This document shows, piece by piece, positions 5,583 through 13,339 of a stretch of 16,935 nt of DNA. The stretch is taken from NCBI GenBank assembly GCA_964610505.1, contig CAZSXU010000045.1, positions 1 to 16,935 of the forward strand. The letters run 5' to 3'. Every line of letters begins with the position of its first letter. The stretch's first letter is position 1. A program made the translations under genes and the position numbers. Source of the stretch: CAZSXU01 sp964610505. Lineage in GTDB: Bacteria; Arandabacterota; Arandabacteria; JAGLYR01. A model generated the notes under the pieces. The model was not told the DNA's origin and made no database searches. It was given only the letters and a program-made list of their open reading frames with translations.

Positions 5583-8450
5583 ATGGCGAGGCGAGTGGCA
5601 ATCCTGTTTCTGGCGGCGCGAATCCTGGCCGGGGCCGAGACCGGTGGGGCGGAGATCCCGCCCTTTGAAACTCCAGCATCCAACGACGTCTACCTGTTCG
5701 AACCCTACGGCTGGCAGATGGAATTCAGCGGGAGCGTGGAGTCGACGGCCTGCGGGCAGGGGTTCGACGTAACCGTGTTCCGGGACGGCTTCCGGAGCTG
5801 TGAGCCCACGTGCACGCTCGAGGATTTCGGCCTCGCGCTCAACTCGGGAGCCGGCGTGCTCTTCGTCGGAACTCATGGAAGCGCGGGGTATTTCACCATC
5901 GAGATGTACGAGAAGACGGATGACGGCCTCGCCGCGCGCGACCGAGCCTTCAACGACTACATGCAGGCGGATTGGCTGGAAGGCTACATCGTTGCCACGG
6001 CGGATTCGTACGGCTACGGGATCGCCGTCACCGGTTTCGGGATCCTGAGCCGCTTCAACGACCGCAATTCGATTGTGTACGTCGCGTCGTGCCACTCGTG
6101 CACCGTCGGCTACGGTTTTGAGGGGGCCCGGGAGGTCCTGTGCTACGACGGCGCCGAATCGGTCGTGCAGGTGATCGAAGATGCCGGGCTCTTCTGGAGC
6201 GCGATGGACGGAGACATATGTCGGGCCTGCCGGGCCGTGGCGATCGCGGCCGGCCCGCTGTACACGACCCTCCGCCATTACCAGGGAACCGGGGCGACCG
6301 TTCTCTCTCCGGCCGTGTGCGCGACATCCCTGGAGGAAGACGGTCTTCTGGAAACTCTGACGGAAGAATGGGTGGCCTTCGACACGCGCATGGACACGAG
6401 CGCGGATCCGGTGCTCGCCGTGCAAGGGCCGGCCATGGCCGGCGATCTGCGGTGGATCAACGACACCTGCTTCGTGTTTGAGGCGGCCCCCTACGACACC
6501 GCCCTCTGTTCGATCTGCGTTTCTCCGAACCTCGTGAGCGCCGGCGGTCGCGGTCTCGACGGAAACATGAACCCGCCCAACTCGGTGGCGATGGGGCCGA
6601 GCGGCGATCCCCATTGCGTGACCCTCTACGCGCAGCCCGAGGATCCGGCGGCGCGCTGGGGTGAACTGTGGGCGTACAGGATTCCCGGGGGCGTTCGCGT
6701 GGAATGGACGACGGAAGCCGAACGGGATTCCGACCACTTCATCGTGTTTGGAATTCGAGGGAATCGCCGGGAACCGCTGGGGCGGGTGGAGGCGCGCGGC
6801 ATCCCCGGTCGGCCGACTTTCTACTCGATGGATCTCCCGGCCGGACACGAGCCGTTCGTCGTTTCCGAAGTGGATGTTCGGGGACGGTCTTCCGACTCGC
6901 GGCCCTTTTCGCCGGAGGCCGAACCCCCCGCCCATCGGGAGCTGGCCCGGCGGCGAGGTACGCGGGACGGGATGGAGGACCGAGTGGATCTGCCGGTCGA
7001 TTGTCCGTGTGCGGGCGATCCGGTTCAGACGGGATTCACGGCTGAATCCTGGCCCCACACCGTGTTCTACGGTCCCGATTCGCTGCTCGTGGAGGTTTCT
7101 CCTGTGGTCGATGCCTGGAGCGCGGAGGGCCTTCGGACACATCTGGAGCATTCGACGGCGAGCGACCCGTGTCTGCTCTTCGGCTATCTCCAGGGCCTCA
7201 AGGCAGAGGCCGATGGTCTGGGCCTTCCGTGCCCCACCGTCATCATCGTCGGTGACGCCAACGAAGGGGGAGAACCGGAGAAGAACATCGTCGGGACCCT
7301 GTATTTCCCGGATTCAAACGGTGCCTGCTATTTCTCCGATTACTGCTCGGCGGAACACGATCTGGCGGATCTGGATTTCGACGGGCTGGCCGATCTGAAT
7401 CTATCTCGAATTCCGGCGGACCGGCGGGCGGAGGTCGTCCGCTCATGCGAGACGTACCTCCATTGGATCCAGGGGAGCCACCCCGAGACGGCCCTGTTTC
7501 TCTCCGGCGATCTCGACGAGGGCGACGTCACGGCCGACCCTCTCGACCGGATGCTTGCGGATGTCAGGGCCGCCTATGAGGGGCGGGGCATCGCAACCGT
7601 CCTCAGGCGGGACAGCGCGTACGATTGGTCGGACAACTGGACGCGCCAGTACGATGTGGCCGGAGATCTGAACGCAGGAGTGACGGAGGTCTTCGCGATG
7701 GGGGCGATTTCCAATCGGCTTCGAACTCCGGGAATGTTCATCCAGAAGGTGGTCTCGCCCCGGTGGGACATGGACTGGTTGACGGAGGGGCCGTTTCCCT
7801 TCGTGTTCTGGGGCCCGGGGTGCGGGATGGCGGATATCGATCGGGACAATCCCGCCGCCGATCCCGTGCTGGCCGAAATGTTCCTGTTCAACGATCCCGC
7901 CGCGTCGGCGGCCGTGGCGTGGATGTCCCACGGCCGGGGACACTGGAGCACGTGCCATATCCTCTTCGCCCGGGAACTGGCCGACTGGCGGTTCTCGGGG
8001 GAGGTTGTGGATGTCCTCGACTGCTACACCCGAGCCAAGAATAGCTGCGTTACGAAATTCCCCCAGACCCGCGACTATGTCCGCAGCCTCCTCTTCCTGG
8101 GGTGGCCGGTTGCGCTGCCGGGGATGGGCGTCGGAGGGGTCGCGAGGCCCGGGGCCGACCCGCAATTCGGATCCGCGAGACCGGTCCTCGAGTGTTTTCC
8201 GAGTCCGTTCAATCCCTCGGCAACCATCCGCTACTCGCTCGATGGAAGAACGCGCGCCGTCCTGGAGGTCTTCGACGTCTTGGGGCGAAGAGTCATTCGA
8301 CTGGTGGACCAGGTCCAGGCGCCCGGAGTGCACGAGGTTGTCTGGAACGGTCTGGACGCCCGCGGTCTGGACGTTTCGTCGGGTGTCTATTTCGTGCGGA
8401 TGGTGACGGGCGAGAAGGCGGCCACGACCAAGATCGTAATGGCAAGGTAA
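5583..8450 (+). CDS. Secreted clan-CD (gingipain/C25-like) protein with two protease-like modules and FlgD-like C-terminus
   Basis: The start at 5583 (955 residues) gives the signal peptide MARRVAILFLAARILAG and has GAGGAAGGG about 5 bases before it. The open frame continues upstream to 5106 but overlaps the previous gene. The N-terminal module (about 30-260) has the clan-CD layout: a hydrophobic strand ending in His98-Gly99 (VLFVGTHGSAG), then another ending in Ser-Cys170 (IVYVASCHSC), then GAREVLCYDGA...LFWSAMDG, typical of caspase-fold peptidases. A fibronectin-III-like domain (about 360-440) follows. The second module (about 500-840) has C25 hallmarks: IIVGDAN near 553, an acidic DLDFDGLADL stretch, SRIPADRRAEV near 609 and Cys747 in FWGPGCGMAD. 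Its expected GHG histidine is replaced (FAMGAIS, 704-710). The last about 85 residues are a FlgD-Ig/type-IX-sorting-like domain. It is probably exported and cell-surface or extracellular. Protease activity is inferred, not proven. Confidence 0.82.
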   Translation: MARRVAILFLAARILAGAETGGAEIPPFETPASNDVYLFEPYGWQMEFSGSVESTACGQGFDVTVFRDGFRSCEPTCTLEDFGLALNSGAGVLFVGTHGSAGYFTIEMYEKTDDGLAARDRAFNDYMQADWLEGYIVATADSYGYGIAVTGFGILSRFNDRNSIVYVASCHSCTVGYGFEGAREVLCYDGAESVVQVIEDAGLFWSAMDGDICRACRAVAIAAGPLYTTLRHYQGTGATVLSPAVCATSLEEDGLLETLTEEWVAFDTRMDTSADPVLAVQGPAMAGDLRWINDTCFVFEAAPYDTALCSICVSPNLVSAGGRGLDGNMNPPNSVAMGPSGDPHCVTLYAQPEDPAARWGELWAYRIPGGVRVEWTTEAERDSDHFIVFGIRGNRREPLGRVEARGIPGRPTFYSMDLPAGHEPFVVSEVDVRGRSSDSRPFSPEAEPPAHRELARRRGTRDGMEDRVDLPVDCPCAGDPVQTGFTAESWPHTVFYGPDSLLVEVSPVVDAWSAEGLRTHLEHSTASDPCLLFGYLQGLKAEADGLGLPCPTVIIVGDANEGGEPEKNIVGTLYFPDSNGACYFSDYCSAEHDLADLDFDGLADLNLSRIPADRRAEVVRSCETYLHWIQGSHPETALFLSGDLDEGDVTADPLDRMLADVRAAYEGRGIATVLRRDSAYDWSDNWTRQYDVAGDLNAGVTEVFAMGAISNRLRTPGMFIQKVVSPRWDMDWLTEGPFPFVFWGPGCGMADIDRDNPAADPVLAEMFLFNDPAASAAVAWMSHGRGHWSTCHILFARELADWRFSGEVVDVLDCYTRAKNSCVTKFPQTRDYVRSLLFLGWPVALPGMGVGGVARPGADPQFGSARPVLECFPSPFNPSATIRYSLDGRTRAVLEVFDVLGRRVIRLVDQVQAPGVHEVVWNGLDARGLDVSSGVYFVRMVTGEKAATTKIVMAR

Positions 8451-8525
8451 TTCGTCTGAAAGCGGCGAATCCCGACGGCGCGTACGATGAAACGGTGGCA
8501 GTGGTGGGGAGAACGGAGGTCGGGC

Positions 8526-8747
8526 ATGTTTGCACGATGGGTGTTGTGGGTGGTGGTGACGGCGTTGTTGTTCGGTCTTGGCTGCTCGCAGGGAGGAATC
8601 GTTGCGCCCGAGAGTGATACGACGAACCCGGGCGAAGACGTGGCGGGTGCGTGGGTCCATCGGACGAGCGAGCCCACAAGCTGGACCGAGCTCAAGGAAA
8701 TGTACCGACAGGGGGGCGAGGGCCGCCCACCGAAAGACAACGAGTGA
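8526..8747 (+). CDS. Small putative lipoprotein, unknown function
   Basis: The protein has 73 residues. GGAGG at 8515-8519, 6 bases before the ATG at 8526, decides the start over an in-frame ATG at 8487. The first 20 residues form a hydrophobic signal ending FGLGC, so Cys20 may be lipidated; Gly at position -3 makes this an atypical lipobox. The mature part is short, polar and probably disordered, with SWTELKEMYRQGGEG before a Lys/Asp-rich end. I recognise no family. It lies 75 bases after the clan-CD protein gene and before a hairpin, so it is likely the third gene of the exported-protein unit. It could be an envelope anchor or accessory for its neighbours. Confidence 0.65.
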   Translation: MFARWVLWVVVTALLFGLGCSQGGIVAPESDTTNPGEDVAGAWVHRTSEPTSWTELKEMYRQGGEGRPPKDNE

Positions 8748-8769
8748 CGGCCATACCATGGAGAGAGGG

Positions 8770-8801
8770 GGCCGCCGGGATGTTCGATGATCCCGGCGGC
8801 C
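8770..8801 (+). terminator. Hairpin closing the exported-protein unit
   Basis: GGCCGCCGGGAT (8770-8781) pairs perfectly with ATCCCGGCGGCC (8790-8801) around an 8-base loop. There is no T-tract after it, so it may need a factor to terminate or may protect the mRNA 3' end. It lies 23 bases after the stop of the small lipoprotein gene. Confidence 0.6.
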
Positions 8802-8860
8802 ACGCCGCTCGGGCACTTCCTGCCCCCGGAATCCCGGTCCTGGCCGTGATTCGAAGAAGA

Positions 8861-8889
8861 TTGCAAAGTTTCGCAGATGCCGGTAGACT
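8861..8889 (+). promoter_or_regulatory. Sigma70-type promoter of the GAF-SpoIIE gene
   Basis: TTGCAA (8861-8866), a 17-base spacer and TAGACT (8884-8889) form a good promoter. Transcription from about 8896 leaves a 5' leader of nearly 90 bases. It also rules out the longer in-frame start at 8651. Confidence 0.65.
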
Positions 8890-8983
8890 GGGGCATCGAG
8901 GGTGGCAGAGGAGACAGCGTCTCTTGATGCCCTTTTCCGGAATCCGTCTGTTTTGTGTCTCCGTCTTGTTGCCGGAGTCCACG

Positions 8984-10240
8984 ATGGCTCACGATGATCA
9001 GACCCGACGCCAGCTCGGCGACCTGGAGGGATTGCTCGAGATTTCCCGCGCCATGGCCGCCACCACCGATCTGGACGATTTGCTCCTGGTGATCACCTCC
9101 CACGCGGCCAAGATGCTGGACGCCGATCGCGCGACCCTGTTCCTCTATGATTCCGAGAATCACGTGCTCAGGAGCCGGGTGGCCCAGGGCGTCAAGGAAA
9201 TTGAGTTTCCGGCGACAAAGGGAATCGCCGGCGCCGTCGTCAGATCGGGCAAGCCGCTCAACATCGAGGATGCCTACGAGGACTCCCGCTTCAATCGGGA
9301 GATTGACGTCCAGACCGGGTACCGGACCCGTAGTCTGCTGGCGCTTCCCTTGCTCGGATATGACAACGATCTGGTCGGGGTGCTGGAGGTTCTGAATAAA
9401 CGCGGGGGACCGTTCGAGCCGTACGACGAATCCATCGCGTCGGCCCTCTCGGCTCAGGCCGGAGTGGCGCTCCAGCGGGCTCGGCTTGCGGAGCACTACC
9501 GCGAGAAGCTCCAGATGGAACAGGCGATCGAGATCGCCCGCCAGATCCAGCAGGATTTCCTTCCGAAGACGAATCCCAAAGTTCCCGGGTTCGAGATTGT
9601 GGGATGGAATTGCGCATGCGACCAGGTGGGGGGGGATTGCTACGACTTCTTCCATCTGAGAGATCGGCGGCTGGCCGTCAGTCTGGGCGATGCGGTGGGA
9701 CACGGCATCGGCCCCGCGCTCATCTCCGTCGAGGCCCGGGCGGCGCTCCGGGGACTGGCGTGGGCCACGGACGACCTGTCCGTCATCGTCAATCGGGCGA
9801 ACCGAATGCTGTCCAGGGATCTGGCCGGCGAGCGGTTCATCACGATGTTCTTCGGAATCCTGGACCCGGGGCGCGTCCGTCTGGAGTATTGCAGCGCCGG
9901 CCAGGCGCCCATTCTGTTTTACGACCGGACGTCCTCATCGGTGCGGCGGTTGAGCGCCACGGGACTGCCACTGGGCATGATGGCGGATGTCGAGCTTCCG
10001 CTGGCCGAGCCGCTCACTTTCGGTTCCGGTGACGTCCTGACACTCTTGACCGACGGTTTCTTCGAATGGGAACGGCAAGACGGAGAACAGTACGGGGCCG
10101 ACCGCGTGTGCCGCACGATCGTCGAGAACGCCGATGCGCCCGCCGAGAAAATCCTGGCTTCCATCCTCGGTTCCATCTTTGCCTTTGCGGACACGCCGCA
10201 ATCGGATGACCTGACCGTGGTGCTGATCAAGAAAATGTAG
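8984..10240 (+). CDS. GAF-domain PP2C-type (SpoIIE/RsbU-like) serine phosphatase
   Basis: The 418-residue protein has no signal or membrane segment and is therefore cytoplasmic. A GAF domain (about 15-165) should sense a small ligand or bind nucleotide. A helical linker (167-192, EHYREKLQMEQAIEIARQIQQDFLP) of the type that transmits signals in RsbU/RsbP-like phosphatases follows. The SpoIIE domain (about 203-418) keeps the metal ligands: Asp218 and Asp221 (GGDCYDFF), Asp236 (GDAVGHGIGPAL), Asp357 (LTDGFFEW) and Asp408-Asp409 (DDLTVVLIKK). These phosphatases usually dephosphorylate an anti-sigma-factor antagonist and so switch on a stress or other sigma factor. No STAS antagonist, anti-sigma kinase or sigma factor is encoded nearby, so its partner is elsewhere. 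The start is fixed by GGAG 6 bases upstream and by the promoter at 8861-8889. Cys219 replaces the commoner Tyr in GGDYYD. Confidence 0.93.
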   Translation: MAHDDQTRRQLGDLEGLLEISRAMAATTDLDDLLLVITSHAAKMLDADRATLFLYDSENHVLRSRVAQGVKEIEFPATKGIAGAVVRSGKPLNIEDAYEDSRFNREIDVQTGYRTRSLLALPLLGYDNDLVGVLEVLNKRGGPFEPYDESIASALSAQAGVALQRARLAEHYREKLQMEQAIEIARQIQQDFLPKTNPKVPGFEIVGWNCACDQVGGDCYDFFHLRDRRLAVSLGDAVGHGIGPALISVEARAALRGLAWATDDLSVIVNRANRMLSRDLAGERFITMFFGILDPGRVRLEYCSAGQAPILFYDRTSSSVRRLSATGLPLGMMADVELPLAEPLTFGSGDVLTLLTDGFFEWERQDGEQYGADRVCRTIVENADAPAEKILASILGSIFAFADTPQSDDLTVVLIKKM

Positions 10241-10244
10241 CCCC

Positions 10245-10276
10245 GAATGGGCGAATGGGCGAATGGGTGAGTGGGC
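10245..10276. repeat. Four 8-bp tandem units, GAATGGGC type
   Basis: Directly after the TAG of the phosphatase gene there are four units in a row: GAATGGGC, GAATGGGC, GAATGGGT, GAGTGGGC (10245-10276). The first two are identical and the last two each differ by one base. A simple slippage-prone repeat that does not enter a coding region. Confidence 0.85.
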
Positions 10277-10316
10277 GTGAACCCTGAGTCCTCTTCTTTG
10301 CCTTATGCCGGAGAAT

Positions 10317-10420
10317 CCTGCATAATCTGCGGATGGCTTTTAATCTTGCTCCCTCCCGAAAATCTGTGCAATCTGTGGCTATGGGGTTCCCGTCTCTTCA
10401 TCTGCGTAATCTGCGGACGG
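10317..10420. repeat. Three copies of an ATCTGYG(Y)AATCTGYGG interspersed unit
   Basis: Related 20-22 bp units lie at 10317-10336, 10363-10384 and 10401-10420, starting 46 and 38 bases apart. Each is itself an internal duplication of a core AATCTGYG or TCTGYG. The second and third end in GG..GG and the third runs into TTTTTT. Similar short 'AATCTGCGTAATCTGCGG' spacers recur, to my knowledge, between genes of some uncultured bacteria. No real gene is evident; short open frames across it give Cys/Leu/Trp-rich peptides with no family resemblance. Confidence 0.7.
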
Positions 10421-10498
10421 TTTTTTGGGCTTGGCTTCTCTCCCGGTGAGGCATGAAAGGGCCCCGCCGAAATCCGCACGGATGTTTCTCCGGTCAGG

Positions 10499-13045
10499 CT
10501 ACCGGATTCGAACGATCTTTCGCGTAGCCACTCCATCGCCGATCCGGAACCGACAGAGATAGACCCCCGCCGCCACGGTTTTCCCCTGCTCGTCTCTCCC
10601 GTCCCAATCCGCCCAGGACAGACCGGCTCCGTCGTTTCGGGCGATGAGTCGACGGACCCGGCGGCCGCGAATGTCATGAATGTCGATCGAGACCGGCTCG
10701 GGGCGGTCCGTGCGCACGCGAAGGGAGGTCGTTGTGCTGAAGGGATTGGGCCAGGCATCGATCCGTCCGGGGGGCGGCACCGGATCCACCTCCGGTGGAA
10801 GCCAGCCCAGGTACACGTGAACCTCGTGGGGTCCGAAGCGATCGTGCACGGCGGCCCCGCATGGAACGGACCGGTCCTCCCACAGAACGTCCAGGGAGCT
10901 GAAATCCTCCAGGCAGAGAGCGGAAAACGAGGCATCCAGCGTGCTATCGGCCCGATTGGCAGCGATCAGACAAACGTAGGATCCCGTCCTCTTGAGCCGG
11001 GCTTCCACGGGAGCGGGGATCACCTCAAGGGAATCCGGCGCATCATCGCAAACGAGGAAGGCGCTCAGCGCCCGAAGCTCCCGGGCGACCTCGGAAATTC
11101 CTTGCCAGACCGCGTAGGGCCCTCCCGTGTACCACAACCCCCACCACAGGATGCCCGTGGCCCCATGAATCGCCGCGTCGTAGGCCATGAATCGCGACTG
11201 CTCGTACGATGGTCCGGGAACGCCGAATTTCTCTCCGTAGGACAGCCCCACACGAATCACATGGTACGGGTCTCCCTCGGGAATGGTGCGGTTATGAAGC
11301 ATGGCGAAATCCCCGAAGCCGTCGCCGTTGAAGTCGCCTCCCACCGTGCAGAAGTTGTCGGCGAATTGGAAGTTCCCGATCGCGCAAACGCCCCAGCGCT
11401 CCGTATGGAACCGGCTGCCGTCGGACAGGAGTGCAACAAGCCACTGGGGCTGGTAGGGGTTGTCTCTCTGGGAATAGAAGAGGAGGAGGTCGTCTCTCTC
11501 GTCACCGTCGAGATCCTGAACCGTGAGGCCGGAGACCGCCTCCATCGGGAACTCCACGGACGACGTATCCCACCAGCACGTCTCAGGAGCGAATCTGTCG
11601 GTGTCTGAAAGCGATACGTGAAAACTCAGCGACCCGACGCCGTCGTCCACGAAGAAACACACATCCCCCGTCCCGTCGCCGTCGAAATCCCCGTAACGAA
11701 ACTGCTCGATCCGGTCCAGCGGTATTTCCGATGCGCGAATCCCCTGCCGACCCTCGAGTGGTCCCAGGTGATCGCCGCGGGAAAGGGCCGCCCAGAGGCC
11801 CGGTTCGGCCGCTCCCAGGCTGTCTACGGACGATGCCAGAACGACGTCCGCCAGACCGTCACCGTCAACGTCCGCCAACCCGAAGGCCGACGCGTGATCG
11901 GGATCGAGAATCGGAAGCGGGGAAGCGAACCATGTGCGAAGGCTGTCGAACTCGGTTCCGAGCGAGACCGCGATGTCCACGGTTCCTTCGTCCCCGTCGT
12001 GCGTCCAGAGTGCGAGGTCCGAAAGGCCGTCGCCCGTAACGTCGGCGCAATCGGCTCCGCACACGTCCCGTCCTGAAAGCGTTTGAGTAAGATCATTCCG
12101 CCACGCAGCGGGCGGCAGGAACGTGGTTGACGTTGAACGTGCGACGTCCGCCCTCCGGAGATGGCCGGACCCGTCTTCTTCGCTCACGAGGAACATCAGA
12201 TCCTCCAACCCGTCTCCCGTGACATCGCCGGATGCGGCGTACGCGATCGGCTCGAAGTCGTACACCGACCGCTGTGCCCCATACCACTCCTGCGAGAAGT
12301 TGAAGTCCGTCCACGAGAAACCCTGCAGGACCATCCACGCGGGTTTCTGCTGGCGGCCGTCCTGTGAAAGCAGATCAATCAGAATGTCGACGTGTTCGCC
12401 CACGCAAGAGAGGGTCTTGTTCGGAAGGATGGAGTGGTCATAGCTCGCGGGAACCGGGTAGATATCCATGCTGAAGACATCGGCGCACGTGAAATAGGGT
12501 CGAAGGAGCTCGAAGCTGTCCGGATGCGCCTGGGTTCCGCGGCAGGCGTGGTTGATCCAGATGGGATGCGGTTCGCTGAAATACGTGTCGTGGGTTCGCA
12601 CGATGCCGTATCCGATCTCCAGAAGCTCGTAGTCCCTGCTTACACCCTGCCAGGCCGGTTCATCCGGGCCGTGCCAGACCAGAAGGCCGGGGGCGGAACC
12701 TTGCTCCGTGACCGTTTCGATGAGCCAGGGCACTTGTGCGGGAGCCGCCAGGAGGGCGGAGCCGAGATGTTCGGGCCACCAGAGACCGCGGGGGCGGGGC
12801 GAGGACCAGCGGGTGAAGAGAGATTCGAAGTAGAAATTGAATCCCGCCTCTCGCAGGTTTTCGACCGAAAGACCCGGGGGAATGTCGTAGCTGCCGATCA
12901 GGAACGTCCGCTTCCCATCCACCAGAAGAAACGTGCTGTCCGTGGTGACGGCCGCCGGGACGGATCCCGTCAGGATCAGAACAAAGGGCCCGAGATAAGC
13001 ATAGCGGAGCAGCCGCACGAAGAACGGAGAACCTGAGCATCGCAT
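10499..13045 (-). CDS. Secreted glycosidase-like TIM-barrel protein with inserted FG-GAP propeller and FlgD-like C-terminus
   Basis: The 848-residue protein begins with a hydrophobic signal (about 12-32, YAYLGPFVLILTGSVPAA). Residues 38-250 resemble glycoside-hydrolase-type TIM barrels: FLLVDGKRTFLIGSYDIPP, LREAGFNFY, a WHGPDEP strand with the possible acid/base Glu129, and PAWMVLQGFSW. Residues 262-612 contain six FG-GAP/VCBS repeats with Ca-binding loops (DVTGDGLED, DVTGDGLSD, DVDGDGLAD, DFDGDGTGD, DLDGDERDD, DFNGDGFGD). At 613-640 the text returns to barrel-like sequence (SYEQSRFMAYDAAIHGATGILWWG), so the propeller sits inside the barrel. A beta-sandwich-like stretch and a FlgD-Ig/sorting-like domain (763-848) follow. 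I see no clear second catalytic Glu, as the strand-7 position reads Gln241 (VLQGF), so activity is uncertain. The ATG at 13045 has only a poor ribosome site; no better start was found. Confidence 0.8.
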   Translation of the reverse strand: MRCSGSPFFVRLLRYAYLGPFVLILTGSVPAAVTTDSTFLLVDGKRTFLIGSYDIPPGLSVENLREAGFNFYFESLFTRWSSPRPRGLWWPEHLGSALLAAPAQVPWLIETVTEQGSAPGLLVWHGPDEPAWQGVSRDYELLEIGYGIVRTHDTYFSEPHPIWINHACRGTQAHPDSFELLRPYFTCADVFSMDIYPVPASYDHSILPNKTLSCVGEHVDILIDLLSQDGRQQKPAWMVLQGFSWTDFNFSQEWYGAQRSVYDFEPIAYAASGDVTGDGLEDLMFLVSEEDGSGHLRRADVARSTSTTFLPPAAWRNDLTQTLSGRDVCGADCADVTGDGLSDLALWTHDGDEGTVDIAVSLGTEFDSLRTWFASPLPILDPDHASAFGLADVDGDGLADVVLASSVDSLGAAEPGLWAALSRGDHLGPLEGRQGIRASEIPLDRIEQFRYGDFDGDGTGDVCFFVDDGVGSLSFHVSLSDTDRFAPETCWWDTSSVEFPMEAVSGLTVQDLDGDERDDLLLFYSQRDNPYQPQWLVALLSDGSRFHTERWGVCAIGNFQFADNFCTVGGDFNGDGFGDFAMLHNRTIPEGDPYHVIRVGLSYGEKFGVPGPSYEQSRFMAYDAAIHGATGILWWGLWYTGGPYAVWQGISEVARELRALSAFLVCDDAPDSLEVIPAPVEARLKRTGSYVCLIAANRADSTLDASFSALCLEDFSSLDVLWEDRSVPCGAAVHDRFGPHEVHVYLGWLPPEVDPVPPPGRIDAWPNPFSTTTSLRVRTDRPEPVSIDIHDIRGRRVRRLIARNDGAGLSWADWDGRDEQGKTVAAGVYLCRFRIGDGVATRKIVRIR

Positions 13046-13094
13046 CCTGGATCGTGACCGCCTGCTCTAGGGGGAGATGAATTCACGCGACGCT

Positions 13095-13232
13095 GGGGCT
13101 GTTGAAGAAGTCGTTTCTCCCGGCTTGTGACGATGGAATCGCCGCGGGTCTCTCGATACGCGGCGACGCCTGACCGTCCGGCGCGATTCGCCGGACTCGG
13201 GACGAATGGGTGAAGAGTCTCTCAACAGTCCC
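13095..13232. mobile_element. MITE-like structured non-coding element (candidate)
   Basis: The ends look like imperfect inverted repeats: GGGGCTGTTGAAGAAGTC at the left (13095-13112) and, on the opposite strand, GGGACTGTTGAGAGACTC at the right (13215-13232). Both contain CTGTTGA, a motif found at the ends of some insertion sequences. Inside are two clean hairpins: CGCCGCG/CGCGGCG (13140-13146 with 13159-13165) and GTCCGGCG/CGCCGGAC with a CGATT loop (13176-13196). No gene fits. The element is about 138 bp. It could instead be a structured leader or RNA, but lies upstream of the promoter at 13340. No target-site duplication is evident. Confidence 0.4.
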
Positions 13233-13339
13233 GCTCTTGGCGATTCTCATCAAAACTAGCACGCGGGGTGGGCGGTCTCAAGCCAATTCGCAGCCGGGCT
13301 TCCGTGGGGATGCCCCGTTCCGGTTAGGCTAGATGCGGC

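Noticed and set aside
5558..5668. Short frame from ATG at 5558 with a good GGAGGAG ribosome site
   Set aside because: It gives only 36 low-complexity Gly/Arg-rich residues. The site is attractive, so a translated leader cannot be fully excluded, but nothing else supports it.
5556..8816. Long minus-strand open frames (5556-7151 and 7443-8816) opposite the clan-CD protein gene
   Set aside because: No domain resemblance and low-complexity, Arg/His/Pro-rich composition; they overlap a recognisable coding frame.
8651..8983. Extended N-terminus of the phosphatase
   Set aside because: It overlaps the small lipoprotein gene, the hairpin and the promoter at 8861-8889, and has no GAF-like sequence.
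10271..10456. 61-codon frame over the AATCTGYGG repeats
   Set aside because: The Cys/Leu/Trp-rich product is just the translation of the repeat units, without ribosome site or homology.
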